A stretch of DNA of 17,155 nucleotides from Pseudomonadota bacterium (lineage in GTDB: Bacteria > Pseudomonadota > Gammaproteobacteria > Burkholderiales > Burkholderiaceae_C): assembly GCA_023460715.1 (NCBI GenBank), contig JAEWPH010000296.1:1-17155 (forward strand), written 5' to 3'. The notes beneath the pieces are model-generated. The model did not search any database. It was not told where the DNA came from and saw only the letters and a list, made by a program, of their open reading frames with translations. The stretch's first letter is position 1, and the number at the start of each line of letters is the position of its first letter. The translations under genes and the position numbers were made by a program. This document shows, piece after piece, positions 1-7,097 of this stretch.

Positions 1-417
1 GACGCGCGCCGGCGCAGACGGTCGCGCCACCCTTTCAACGTCCGAAGCCGGCGGTGACCGCCGCCGCACGCCGCCGTATGCCTCCCCGTGGGTCTCGCAG
101 AGCCGTACGCATCGGCCCGCGCCCGTAGCAGGGCCGGGCCGGCTACGCCCCTTCCAGCCCGCCATTCCCTCGGCTGCCGCCTAGCAGCCGCAGCCCGGTG
201 CCTCCTTGCGCCAGCACAAGCGTGCCGCAACCAGGCGCGGCACCCAGGGTTTACCCCATCAGCAGATACCCGTAGAGCAGCGCCACGACAGGCGCACGAC
301 AGGGTGCAAACCTAAGGTTCACCCCCGCCAGACCGCCCCGCGAGGCGGCGGCCCAGGCGCTGCGCCCGCCCGCTCGGCGCGCCCGCCCTGGACCAGCGCG
401 TTCTGCCCGGAGACACC
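1..417. other. gene-poor left edge; no supported gene
   Basis: I see no convincing coding region here. Frames that stay open have arginine/alanine-rich, shadow-like composition. Two inverted repeats are visible: CGGCGG-TGA-CCGCCG at 49-63 and GTGCCGC/GCGGCAC (222-228 with 237-243, 8-nt loop). Neither is followed by a T-tract on either strand, so they are not canonical terminators. The segment presumably holds the promoter of the citrate carrier gene downstream, but no convincing -35/-10 pair was found. Confidence 0.5.
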
Positions 418-456
418 ATGACCCACGCACAGAAAGACCTTTGCCCATGCTGCTGA
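418..456 (+). CDS. possible 12-codon upstream ORF overlapping the citrate carrier start
   Basis: A short frame begins with ATG at 418 and encodes MTHAQKDLCPCC before a TGA at 454-456. A good Shine-Dalgarno-like GGAGA (409-413) lies 4 nt before this ATG. The carrier ATG at 447, in another frame, has only a weak AGAAAG (431-436) ahead of it. Ribosomes finishing the short ORF would stop within 10 nt of the carrier start, a geometry suited to translational coupling. Whether the peptide is made is unknown; the overlap could also be chance. Confidence 0.3.
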   Translation: MTHAQKDLCPCC

Positions 457-1808
457 CCCTGCTCGGATTCGGCATGGTGCTGACCTTCATGACCCTGATC
501 ATGACCAAGCGGCTCTCCCCCCTGGTCGCGCTGATCAGCATTCCCATCGTGTTCGCGCTCATCGGTGGCTTCGCGCCGACCATGGGCGCGATGATGCTGG
601 ACGGCATCCGCAAGATCGCGCCCACGGGCGTGATGCTGATGTTCGCCATCCTGTACTTCGGCGTGATGATCCATGCGGGCATGTTCGACCCGGTGGTGCG
701 CATCATCCTCAAGCTGGTCAAGGGCGATCCGCTGCGCATCGTGATCGGCTCGACCATGCTGGCGCTGCTGATCTCGCTGGACGGCGACGGCTCGACCACG
801 TACATGATCACCATCGCGTCGATGCTGCCGCTGTACAAGCGGCTCAAGATGAACCCGCTCAACCTCACTTGCGTGGCCATCCTGGCCAGCGGGCTGATGA
901 ACCTCACGCCCTGGGGCGGCCCCACGGCGCGTGCGGCGAGCGCGCTGCATGTGGACCCGGGCGAGGTGTTCGTGCCCATGATTCCCTCCATCGGCCTTGC
1001 CATCGTGGCGCTGCTGGGCGTGGCGTTCTACCTCGGCCTGCGCGAGCGCCGGCGCCTGGGCACGGTGGCGCTGCCGCCCTACCCCGTGGCCGAGTTCGTG
1101 GAGGCCGACGGCGAGACCTCGGGCGAGCACCTGCCGCCCACGCAGCAGGATGCGCCCGACATGCGCCGCCCGCGCCTGCTGTGGGTGAACCTGGCGCTCA
1201 CGTCGGCGCTGATGGTCGCCCTGGTGATGGGCCTGCTGCCGCTGCCGGTGCTGTTCATGATCGGCTTTGCCGTGGCCATCGTCATCAACTACCCCAACGT
1301 GGACCAGCAGCGCGCGCTGGTGGCCGAATACGCCGGCAATGCGCTGGCCGTGGTGTCGCTGATCTTCGCCGCCGGCGTGTTCACCGGCATCCTGTCCGGC
1401 ACGGGCATGGTCGAGGCGATGTCGCGCGGCCTGCTGGCGGCCATTCCCGACAGCATGGGGCCGTACATGCCCACCATCACCGCGCTGCTGAGCATGCCGC
1501 TGACGTTCTTCATGTCCAACGACGCGTTCTACTTCGGCGTGCTGCCCATCCTGAACGAGGCCGCGCAGCACTACGGCATCAGCGCGGTGGAAATGGCGCG
1601 CGCCTCGCTCATCGGCCAGCCCGTGCACCTGCTGAGCCCGCTGGTGCCCTCCACCTACCTGCTGGTGGGCCTGGCCGGCGTGGACTTCGGCGACCACCAG
1701 CGCTTTACGCTCAAGTGGGCGGTGCTGGTCTGCCTGGCGCTGATGGGCGCGGCGCTGATGATGGGCCTGTTCCCGCTGATGGGCCACGCCGTCGCCGGCG
1801 GCGGCTGA
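447..1808 (+). CDS. CitMHS-family metal-citrate:H+ symporter
   Basis: Inner-membrane secondary carrier of the CitMHS family, which imports citrate complexed with a divalent metal in symport with protons. The 453-residue product is hydrophobic throughout, with about 11-12 potential membrane segments, and has the usual family length. Recognisable family stretches are the N-terminal MTKRLSPLVALISIPIVFAL, then APTGVMLMFAILYFGVMIHAG, the SLDGDGSTTYM segment, LPLYKRLKMNPL and MNLTPWGGPTARA. A hydrophilic loop at about residues 210-245 separates two membrane halves. I chose ATG 447; an in-frame TTG lies at 441. No strong ribosome site precedes either, and the better one serves a short upstream ORF at 418. 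No citrate-sensing regulator lies beside it in this window. Metal preference cannot be read from the sequence. Confidence 0.9.
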   Translation: MLLTLLGFGMVLTFMTLIMTKRLSPLVALISIPIVFALIGGFAPTMGAMMLDGIRKIAPTGVMLMFAILYFGVMIHAGMFDPVVRIILKLVKGDPLRIVIGSTMLALLISLDGDGSTTYMITIASMLPLYKRLKMNPLNLTCVAILASGLMNLTPWGGPTARAASALHVDPGEVFVPMIPSIGLAIVALLGVAFYLGLRERRRLGTVALPPYPVAEFVEADGETSGEHLPPTQQDAPDMRRPRLLWVNLALTSALMVALVMGLLPLPVLFMIGFAVAIVINYPNVDQQRALVAEYAGNALAVVSLIFAAGVFTGILSGTGMVEAMSRGLLAAIPDSMGPYMPTITALLSMPLTFFMSNDAFYFGVLPILNEAAQHYGISAVEMARASLIGQPVHLLSPLVPSTYLLVGLAGVDFGDHQRFTLKWAVLVCLALMGAALMMGLFPLMGHAVAGGG

Positions 1809-1863
1809 ACGCCGAGCGGCGGCGGCCGGATCGGCCGCCCGCACGCGGCGCCCACCGCTACAT

Positions 1864-1912
1864 AAAAAAGAGCAGGTAGCGCTTGCCCATCAAGCGATCC
1901 CTGCTCTTTTCT
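1864..1912. terminator. long hairpin terminator, likely bidirectional
   Basis: An 11-bp stem AAAAGAGCAGG (1866-1876) pairs with CCTGCTCTTTT (1900-1910). Inside it CGCTTG (1880-1885) pairs with CAAGCG (1891-1896) around a CCCAT loop. A-rich and T-rich flanks give U-tracts on both strands. It lies between the convergent citrate carrier and ROK-like genes and could end transcripts from both sides. The inner GCGCTTG...CAAGCG core resembles a repeat dispersed in Comamonadaceae genomes (from memory). Confidence 0.85.
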
Positions 1913-2000
1913 ATTGGAAATCCTTAATCTTTCAGCGCAAGCAGCTCACTTAAGAATAGCAAGCACCCTGCCGCGCTCCAGGATTGCCTGAGGCCGCGCG

Positions 2001-3134
2001 TCACACCGTCGGGGGCCGGTTGGTATAGCTGGCGTTGCCCAGGCCCGTGCCCACCGTCAACACCGCCCAGCGCTTCACGTCCTGGGTGAACGGCAGTTCG
2101 GACAGGCCCTGCACCACCGCATCGTTGTGCAGGCAGACCTGCGTACGGCCATCGCCAATCGAAGGCAGCCGGTCGCACAGATCACGCGGCAGGTGAAAGC
2201 GCATGCTCTCCCAGTTGCCCGGCAGGTTCTGCGTGCCGCCGGCCAGGGAGCCGTCCTCGCAGATCAGCCCCGGGCAGGCCACGCCGATGAAGGGCGCCAC
2301 GCGGATGTCGTGCTTCTCGGCGTACTCCAGCAGCTTTTCCAGCATGCCGGCGATGCCTTCCACCAGTTCGTCGCGCTTCGGGTCCTCGGCCGCATGGCCC
2401 CATTTCTCGCGGCGCACGACCTCGGCGCGGGACATGTCCGGCGCCTTGTGCAGGTGCGTCACCACCACGCCGCAGCGCACGTTGGTGCCGCCGATGTCCA
2501 CCGCCAGAATGGCGTCGTAACTCTGCAGCAATGCGGTCGGCGCCAGATGCACCCAGCCCACCAGGCCGCCGTCGTCGGCGTGGTGGCGCAGCGTGCGCAA
2601 CTCCACCGGCACCTTGTCCTTGGTGAGCAGCTTGGCCGCCGCCTCGATGGCCTGCTGGCCCACCTCGCTCTGGTGGAAGCCGCCGCCCACGATCACGCGC
2701 TCCACGCCCTTCCAGGTCTTGTGCTTGAGAAAGCGCTGCGTCACGTGGGACAGCTGGATCGCGTAGTCCTCCTGCGCCGCGCGGATGGCCGCCGCGGCCG
2801 GGCCGTCGCGCTCGAGCAGTTCGTCGAGCTTCTGCTTGCCGATCTCCTGCGTGGGCTTGGAGCCCAGCGGGTCCTTGCCGGCCATCTCGGTGAACAGCTT
2901 GCGCCAGGCGTCCAGCATGTGCCGGAAAGCGGTGCGGCTGGCGTTGTCGCCAATGAACTCATCGCCCTCGCGCAGCTCCAGGCTGTAGCCGTCGATGACG
3001 ACCGACGGCAGCTCCAGCTCGCCGTGGGGGCCCAGCACGCACAGATCGCGCTGGGCCTTCAATTCCTTCTCGCTCAGGCGCTCGCCCGCCTTGCGCGGGG
3101 AACCGCCCTCTTTCTTCTTGTCCTTAGACGCCAT
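2001..3134 (-). CDS. ROK-family sugar kinase-like protein, apparently circularly permuted
   Basis: The 377-residue protein has ASKHA/ROK kinase motifs in an unusual order. The glycine-rich VIVGGGF (about 147-153), preceded by an amphipathic helix and followed by DDGGLVG (187-193), normally belongs to the C-terminal lobe. After it come the phosphate-1 motif DIGGTN (213-218), CPG (287-289) with NLPGNW (303-308), the HND segment holding the expected catalytic Asp (D338), and the phosphate-2 motif GTGLGN (362-367), which nearly ends the protein. The ROK zinc motif CxCGxxGCxE is absent. The first ~35 residues are lysine-rich and probably disordered. I chose ATG 3134 because AGGGA sits 4 nt upstream; an in-frame ATG at 3146 lacks this and lies directly after a hairpin (3150-3166). 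Phosphotransfer to a sugar is plausible; the substrate is unknown. It converges with the citrate carrier. Confidence 0.8.
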   Translation of the reverse strand: MASKDKKKEGGSPRKAGERLSEKELKAQRDLCVLGPHGELELPSVVIDGYSLELREGDEFIGDNASRTAFRHMLDAWRKLFTEMAGKDPLGSKPTQEIGKQKLDELLERDGPAAAAIRAAQEDYAIQLSHVTQRFLKHKTWKGVERVIVGGGFHQSEVGQQAIEAAAKLLTKDKVPVELRTLRHHADDGGLVGWVHLAPTALLQSYDAILAVDIGGTNVRCGVVVTHLHKAPDMSRAEVVRREKWGHAAEDPKRDELVEGIAGMLEKLLEYAEKHDIRVAPFIGVACPGLICEDGSLAGGTQNLPGNWESMRFHLPRDLCDRLPSIGDGRTQVCLHNDAVVQGLSELPFTQDVKRWAVLTVGTGLGNASYTNRPPTV

Positions 3135-3149
3135 TGCATCCCTCATGCA

Positions 3150-3166
3150 GCCCGCACCGCGCGGGC
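3150..3166 (-). promoter_or_regulatory. hairpin just upstream of the ROK-like gene's ribosome site
   Basis: GCCCGC (3150-3155) and GCGGGC (3161-3166) form a perfect 6-bp stem with a 5-nt loop. On the minus-strand mRNA it ends 3 nt before the ATG at 3146 and leaves the AGGGA ribosome site for ATG 3134 just outside the stem. It could affect translation start, or be chance in GC-rich DNA. Confidence 0.3.
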
Positions 3167-3259
3167 CGTAGCGGCAGATGGTGACTTGCCAGTCCCCTGC
3201 GGCGCGTCAGCAAACATCCCAACATGGCGCCCGCCATGCCCCGCCCGCCGGGCTTTTCA

Positions 3260-3320
3260 CTACGTTTTCGATAGCTGCACGCGCTCGCATTCATTGGGCC
3301 GCAGGCCGCTATGGCTTGAA
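3260..3320. repeat. degenerate copy of a Comamonadaceae-type dispersed repeat (tentative)
   Basis: The segment beginning TACGTTTTCGATAGCTGC and ending GCTATGGCTTGAA lies just beyond the stop of the thiosulfate importer gene. From memory it resembles the imperfect palindromic element (GATAGCTGC...GCGCT...GGC) found between genes in Acidovorax and relatives. It has weak self-complementarity and no clear T-tract. It may act as a transcript end; identification is by recollection only. Confidence 0.3.
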
Positions 3321-3324
3321 TCGA

Positions 3325-4554
3325 TCACCACAGCAGCCGGCGCTTCGCGGCAAGCCCCAGCCCCACGGCGGCAAAGACCGCTGCGCCGAAAACCCACCCC
3401 GACAGGGCTCCCGCCATGCTGCCCGAGAGCAAGGTGCCGATGGTGCAGCCCAGGCCCGTCATCGCGCCCCAGCCCAGCAGCACACCGCCGGCCACGCCGC
3501 GCGATGCATCCCGCCACGTGGGCCAGCGCGGCGCAAACTGCCGGCTCGCCAGCGCGGCGATGAAGGCGCCCGCCACCAGCCCCCCGATCAGCGCCGCGTT
3601 GGGCGTGAGCCACTGCGCCGTCGGGGCGGTGGCGCAGCCGGCAAAGCCGTCCAGGCCATTCAGGCGGTCCGGAATCCAGCCCAGCCCCTGCGCCCAAGAG
3701 CGCGCCGCACTGCCCAGCGTGGCCGTCACACCCAGGGGCCGCATGCGCACGATCACCAGCGCTCCGATCACACCCACCGCCAGCCCGCCCACCCAGTACG
3801 GCCACCGCCCCTGCCAAAGCCGGGCCCAGGCCACGCCCAGTGGCGGCACGCCCGCGCCCGCCGAATCCACGCGGGCCGAGGCCGCCGAAGCGACCGGCTC
3901 TGCAGGCATCTGGCCGCCCTGGCGGGCAAAACCCCGCCACAGCCACGCGGCCACCGCCAGCAGCACGCTGCCCTGCAGCAGCAGTGCGCCGCCATAGCCC
4001 AGATGGGCCGGCAGCCACACGACGGGCGCATCCGCCACGCTCCAGCTGTAGAGCGCATTCCAGCTCTTGAAGCCCAGGATGAAACCCAGCGCCGTGCCCA
4101 GCAGCGCGAAGGGCGCGACGGCCGAGCCTTCGGCCAGTCGGTACCAGTGCGCGCTGATGCACGAGCCCGACACCACCATGCCCAGGCCGAAGGCCAGCCC
4201 GGCCAACACCAGCACGCCGCTCACCGGCCCGATGTGCATGTCTGGCGGCAGGGAGCCCGCACGCGGGTCCGGCACCCAGGCGCCCAGCACCGCCGTGGTC
4301 GCCACCACGCCGATGCCCAGGGCCAGCACGATGGACAGCAGCCCCCGCGGGTCGCGGCCCTCGAACCAGTCGCGGGCATGGCAGTAGAAGCAGAACCGTG
4401 CGCGCTGCAGCACCAGGCCCAGCGCCGCACCCACCAGCCACGCAAAGGCCAGCGTGCGCCCGCCGCTGGCCGCCCACTGGGGCAGTCCCTGTGCCACCCC
4501 CAGCACCCCCACCAGCAGCGCCGCGGCTGCCAGCGCATGGATCGACAAAGGCAT
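3325..4554 (-). CDS. YeeE/YedE-family thiosulfate (sulfur) importer
   Basis: Inner-membrane protein of the YeeE/YedE sulfur-transport family; characterised members take up thiosulfate through a chain of conserved cysteines. The 409-residue product is very hydrophobic, in two halves joined by an Ala/Pro-rich cytoplasmic-type linker (about 212-240). Candidate pathway cysteines are C55 and C58 in RARFCFYCHARDW, C132 in VSGSCISAHWYR and C370 in MTGLGCTIGTLLSG; C307 is another. The GxGC(x)2G...SGS pattern near the C-terminus is typical. ATG 4554 is chosen because AAGGA lies 8 nt upstream; an in-frame GTG at 4581 would add nine residues without a ribosome site. The neighbour upstream on the same strand is a periplasmic thiosulfate sulfurtransferase, supporting a sulfur role. 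No TusA/YeeD-like gene is adjacent. Confidence 0.88.
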   Translation of the reverse strand: MPLSIHALAAAALLVGVLGVAQGLPQWAASGGRTLAFAWLVGAALGLVLQRARFCFYCHARDWFEGRDPRGLLSIVLALGIGVVATTAVLGAWVPDPRAGSLPPDMHIGPVSGVLVLAGLAFGLGMVVSGSCISAHWYRLAEGSAVAPFALLGTALGFILGFKSWNALYSWSVADAPVVWLPAHLGYGGALLLQGSVLLAVAAWLWRGFARQGGQMPAEPVASAASARVDSAGAGVPPLGVAWARLWQGRWPYWVGGLAVGVIGALVIVRMRPLGVTATLGSAARSWAQGLGWIPDRLNGLDGFAGCATAPTAQWLTPNAALIGGLVAGAFIAALASRQFAPRWPTWRDASRGVAGGVLLGWGAMTGLGCTIGTLLSGSMAGALSGWVFGAAVFAAVGLGLAAKRRLLW

Positions 4555-4583
4555 CGTCCCGTTCCTTCCCCAACTGTTCACGC

Positions 4584-4610
4584 CAAAAAAAAGCCCGCAC
4601 GAAGCGGGCT
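4584..4610 (-). terminator. intrinsic terminator between rhodanese and importer genes
   Basis: On the minus strand AGCCCGC (4610-4604) pairs with GCGGGCT (4598-4592) around a 5-nt loop, followed by a run of eight T residues. It sits about 100 nt after the rhodanese stop and only 30 nt before the importer start codon. It would end rhodanese transcripts and must be passed or avoided to express the importer. Confidence 0.85.
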
Positions 4611-4710
4611 GTGAAGGAGACCCCCTACTGACAAAACAGGAACCGCGGGTCAGGCGGTGCCGGGGCGGTGCCGCGTCAACCGGCTGTAGCGCGGCCCGGC
4701 TGGCAATCCT

Positions 4711-5709
4711 TTACTTGGCGGCCCACACGGTGCCGGACGGATTGGTGATGGGCACGCCCACCGCGTTGCCGTACTCGGTCCACGAGCCGTCGTAGTTCTT
4801 CACCGAATACCCCAGGATCTTGTTCAGCGCGAACCAGGTGTGGCTGGAACGCTCGCCGATGCGGCAGTACGTGATGATGGGCTTGCTGCCGTCGATGCCC
4901 ACGGCGGCGTAGAGCTTGCGCAGATCGTCTGCGGACTTGAACGTGCCGTCTTCGCGCACCGCCTGGCCCCAGGGCACGTTGGCGGCGCCGGGAATGTGGC
5001 CCGCGCGGATCGACAGCTCGGGCACGCCCGCCGGGGCGAAGACCTTGCCGCTGTATTCATCGGCCGAGCGGATGTCCACTAGCTTGGCGTCGCTCTTGCC
5101 CTCGGCCGCAGCCAGCGCATCCGACAGGCGGGCCCGCAGGTTCGTGTTCACGGCCGCCACGCGGTAGGTGGTGGCGGCATACTCGGGCACGCGGTTGTTG
5201 AGGGGCCGGCTCTCGGCCTCCCACTTCTTGCGGCCACCATCGAGCAGCTTGACGTTCTTCACGCCGTAGATGTCGAACACCCAGGCGCCCCAGGCAGCGA
5301 ACCAGTTGTTGGTGTCGCCATAGAGCACCACGGTGGTGTCGGGCGCCACGCCGGCCTTGGACAGCAGCGCCTCGAAGGCCTCCTTGCCGACGATGTCGCG
5401 GCGCACCTTGTCGTTCAGGTCGTTGTGCCATGAGAAGTTCACGGCGCCGGGCACATGGCTGCGCTCGTACAGGCCGGGGTTCACGCTCACCTCGATCACG
5501 CGCACCTTGGCGTTGTCCAGGTTCTGGGCCAGCCATTCCGTGGTGACCAGCGGGCCCGCGGCGGTGGCGCCGCCCGTATTCGCAGCGGCCAGGGGCGCCC
5601 AGGCCGCGCCGACGAGCCATGAGCCGACCCAGGCCCAGCGGCGCAGGCGGTGGCGCACCCCATGGCGGGTGGCCGTCGATGTCTGGTGCGGTGCCAACGT
5701 ATGCGTCAT
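4711..5709 (-). CDS. exported thiosulfate sulfurtransferase (two-domain rhodanese)
   Basis: Transfers a sulfane sulfur from thiosulfate or a similar donor to an acceptor through a cysteine persulfide. The 332-residue precursor has a basic N-region ending RHRLRR, a hydrophobic stretch and an Ala-rich cleavage region around PLAAANT (about 40-45), so the enzyme should act in the periplasm. Two rhodanese domains follow (about 52-175 and 195-322). The first is non-catalytic, with LYGDTNN (129-135) where a cysteine loop would be; the second carries the active-site loop CRIGERS with Cys282. This loop is typical of thiosulfate sulfurtransferases rather than the CGSGVT loop of 3-mercaptopyruvate enzymes. 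The C-terminal DGSWTEYGNAVGVPI also fits. ATG 5709 is preceded by AAGGA 9 nt away; an upstream in-frame start would spoil the signal peptide. The thiosulfate importer gene follows after a terminator. Confidence 0.9.
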   Translation of the reverse strand: MTHTLAPHQTSTATRHGVRHRLRRWAWVGSWLVGAAWAPLAAANTGGATAAGPLVTTEWLAQNLDNAKVRVIEVSVNPGLYERSHVPGAVNFSWHNDLNDKVRRDIVGKEAFEALLSKAGVAPDTTVVLYGDTNNWFAAWGAWVFDIYGVKNVKLLDGGRKKWEAESRPLNNRVPEYAATTYRVAAVNTNLRARLSDALAAAEGKSDAKLVDIRSADEYSGKVFAPAGVPELSIRAGHIPGAANVPWGQAVREDGTFKSADDLRKLYAAVGIDGSKPIITYCRIGERSSHTWFALNKILGYSVKNYDGSWTEYGNAVGVPITNPSGTVWAAK

Positions 5710-5793
5710 GTCCCTCGATCCTTTCGTTGCAGATCGGCAGCCTGACTGGTGCCGTTGCAACGGAATCTAAGGGCCGGTAAGACGCGGGCCAAC

Positions 5794-5810
5794 CAAGCAA
5801 AACGTGCTTG
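5794..5810. promoter_or_regulatory. candidate operator upstream of the rhodanese gene
   Basis: A 6-bp inverted repeat CAAGCA-AAACG-TGCTTG lies about 85 nt upstream of the rhodanese start codon, in the locally AT-richer gap before the tRNA terminator. Its size fits a dimeric regulator site, for example a LysR-type protein of sulfur metabolism, but no regulator gene is nearby and no clear promoter hexamers were assigned. Confidence 0.25.
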
Positions 5811-5858
5811 CTTATGCGCAAAGCATTGAGCGCTTGCGGCAGGCAGCCTGCCTCAAAA

Positions 5859-5891
5859 GCAAAAAGCCCGCGTCGGGCAGGACGGCGGGCT
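5859..5891 (-). terminator. intrinsic terminator of tRNA-Gly
   Basis: On the minus strand AGCCCGC (5891-5885) pairs with GCGGGCT (5871-5865) over a 13-nt loop and is followed by five T residues. It lies 16 nt past the tRNA 3' end. A second perfect stem GGCAGGC/GCCTGCC (5838-5852) follows immediately. Confidence 0.75.
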
Positions 5892-5906
5892 TGGCGGGAA
5901 GGAATC

Positions 5907-5980
5907 TGGAGCGGGTGAAGGGAATCGAACCCTCGTATGAAGCTTGGGAAGCTGCCGTTCTACCATTGAACTACACCCGC
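5907..5980 (-). tRNA. tRNA-Gly (anticodon CCC)
   Basis: The minus strand folds as a complete 74-nt cloverleaf. The acceptor stem GCGGGTG pairs with CACCCGC; the D arm is GTTC-AATGGTA-GAAC; the anticodon loop is TTCCCAA giving CCC; the T arm is GAGGG-TTCGATT-CCCTT. The discriminator T and CCA end are encoded (5910-5907). The anticodon stem GCAGC/GCTTC contains one C-U mismatch at positions 28-42. The loop matches E. coli glyU-type tRNA-Gly, which reads GGG codons. It is single, with its own terminator. Confidence 0.95.
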
Positions 5981-6123
5981 ATGGCGCTGCAGCGCTGGAT
6001 GGGCATGGGGCCTGCCAGGCTGAGCGGGGGATTATAGGGGCCACGCGCTGCCGGCAGACAGACCCGTGCATCCGATGCACCGAAGGCGCGGGCGACAAAG
6101 CACCGCGGCTTCCAAGGCGGGCG

Positions 6124-7083
6124 TTAAGCCATCGGCCCCGCGGTGCCCGCACAGGGCGCGATCGGTGGCAGGTCCGCCAAGGCGCGCAGTCGCAGAAGGC
6201 TGTCGAACCTGCGCGGCTCCCCCGTCAGCGGATCGGTGAACGCCAAGGACCGCGCCAGCAACTGCAGGGGGTTCGAGTAATCGCCTTCGGGCGGATCGTT
6301 CACTTCGGGGTAGAAGGCATCACCGCAGAGGGGCAGGCCCAGCGCAGCCATGTGCACGCGCAGCTGGTGGCGCTTGCCGGTGACGGGCGACAGCCGGTAA
6401 CGTGCCCAGCCGCCCAGGCGCTCGATCACCTCCATGTGGGTGCAGGTGTTCGGCTCGCCGGCGACTTCGTGCATGCGAAAGAACTGCGCGCCTTCTTCCA
6501 TGCGGCTGGTGTGCGTGCGCGGAAACGGCAGGTCTTCGCGCCAGGGGGCGATCGCCTCGTAGGTCTTGTGCACGGTGCGGTCGCGGAACAGTGCCTGGTA
6601 GCGCCCCCGCGTGCTGCGCTGCACCGAGAACAGCACCAGCCCGGCGGTGTCGCGGTCGATGCGGTGCACGGGGGACAGCTCGCGCAGTTGCAGCCGGCGC
6701 TTGAGGCGCACCAGCAGCGTCTGCTGCAGGTAACGGCCGGAGGGCACGACGGGCAGGAAGTGCGGCTTGTCGGCCACCAGCAAATGCTCGTCCTGGTAGA
6801 GGATGGATTCCGCAAAGGGAATCTCGCGTTCCTCTGGCAGCTCGCGGTAGTAGTACAGCCGGACACCCGGCCGCACTGGCTGCTGCGGCGTGGCCGGGTC
6901 GCCGAATTCGTCCACCACCTCGCCCAGTGCCATGCGACGCAGCCAGTCGTCGCGGCTCACGGCTGGCAGGTGGTGGGCCAGAAAGTCCAGCACCAGGCCC
7001 TGCCCGGCAGACGGCTGGACCACGCAACTGGGACTCACGCCGTCCCGCACTGGCAGGACACGAGGATCGTGGCTGTTGTACAT
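6124..7083 (-). CDS. RluA-family RNA pseudouridine synthase
   Basis: Cytoplasmic enzyme converting uridine to pseudouridine in rRNA or tRNA. The 319-residue protein begins with a degenerate S4-like segment (about 25-75), followed by the catalytic domain. The signature HRIDRDTAGL (140-149) supplies the catalytic Asp143. Other family stretches are ILYQDEHLLVADKP in the first half and PVTGKRHQLRVHMAALGLPL in the second. Length is ordinary for the family. The exact target base cannot be assigned; related Burkholderiales proteins are usually just annotated as RluA-like. ATG 7083 is the natural start, because translation upstream of it is not family-like. No ribosome site precedes it, but a TACAAT box ends 8 nt before the ATG, suggesting a leaderless transcript. 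The oppositely oriented AsmA gene starts 230 nt away. Confidence 0.88.
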   Translation of the reverse strand: MYNSHDPRVLPVRDGVSPSCVVQPSAGQGLVLDFLAHHLPAVSRDDWLRRMALGEVVDEFGDPATPQQPVRPGVRLYYYRELPEEREIPFAESILYQDEHLLVADKPHFLPVVPSGRYLQQTLLVRLKRRLQLRELSPVHRIDRDTAGLVLFSVQRSTRGRYQALFRDRTVHKTYEAIAPWREDLPFPRTHTSRMEEGAQFFRMHEVAGEPNTCTHMEVIERLGGWARYRLSPVTGKRHQLRVHMAALGLPLCGDAFYPEVNDPPEGDYSNPLQLLARSLAFTDPLTGEPRRFDSLLRLRALADLPPIAPCAGTAGPMA

Positions 7084-7091
7084 GGCGGGCG

Positions 7092-7097
7092 ATTGTA
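7092..7097 (-). promoter_or_regulatory. candidate -10 box of the pseudouridine synthase gene
   Basis: TACAAT on the minus strand, one mismatch from TATAAT, ends 8 nt before the start codon at 7083. Transcription would begin at or next to the A of the ATG. The -35 region about 17 nt upstream is poor (ATCAAA-like). Confidence 0.35.

Noticed and set aside
251..310. Minus-strand segment translating to PVVALLYGYLLMG before a stop, reminiscent of the end of an EamA-type transporter
   Set aside because: Too short, with no supporting sequence upstream in that frame, which overlaps the carrier gene's antisense; most likely coincidence.
312..1844. Long open frame (510 codons) on the minus strand opposite the citrate carrier
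   Set aside because: Its translation is His/Gln/Arg/Ala-rich with no family features, typical of the antisense of a GC-rich gene; the + strand carrier is unmistakable.
3223..3238. Perfect palindrome CATGGCG-CC-CGCCATG upstream of the ROK-like gene
   Set aside because: No T-tract, so not a terminator, and no promoter link; may be chance in GC-rich DNA.
5804..6037. Plus-strand frame across the tRNA with RVKGIEPSYEAWEAAVLPLNYTR
   Set aside because: This is the well-known spurious translation of the antisense of tRNA-Gly.
6101..6145. Inverted repeat CACCGCGG/CCGCGGTG spanning the pseudouridine synthase stop codon
   Set aside because: 29-nt loop and no T-tract, so not called as a terminator.
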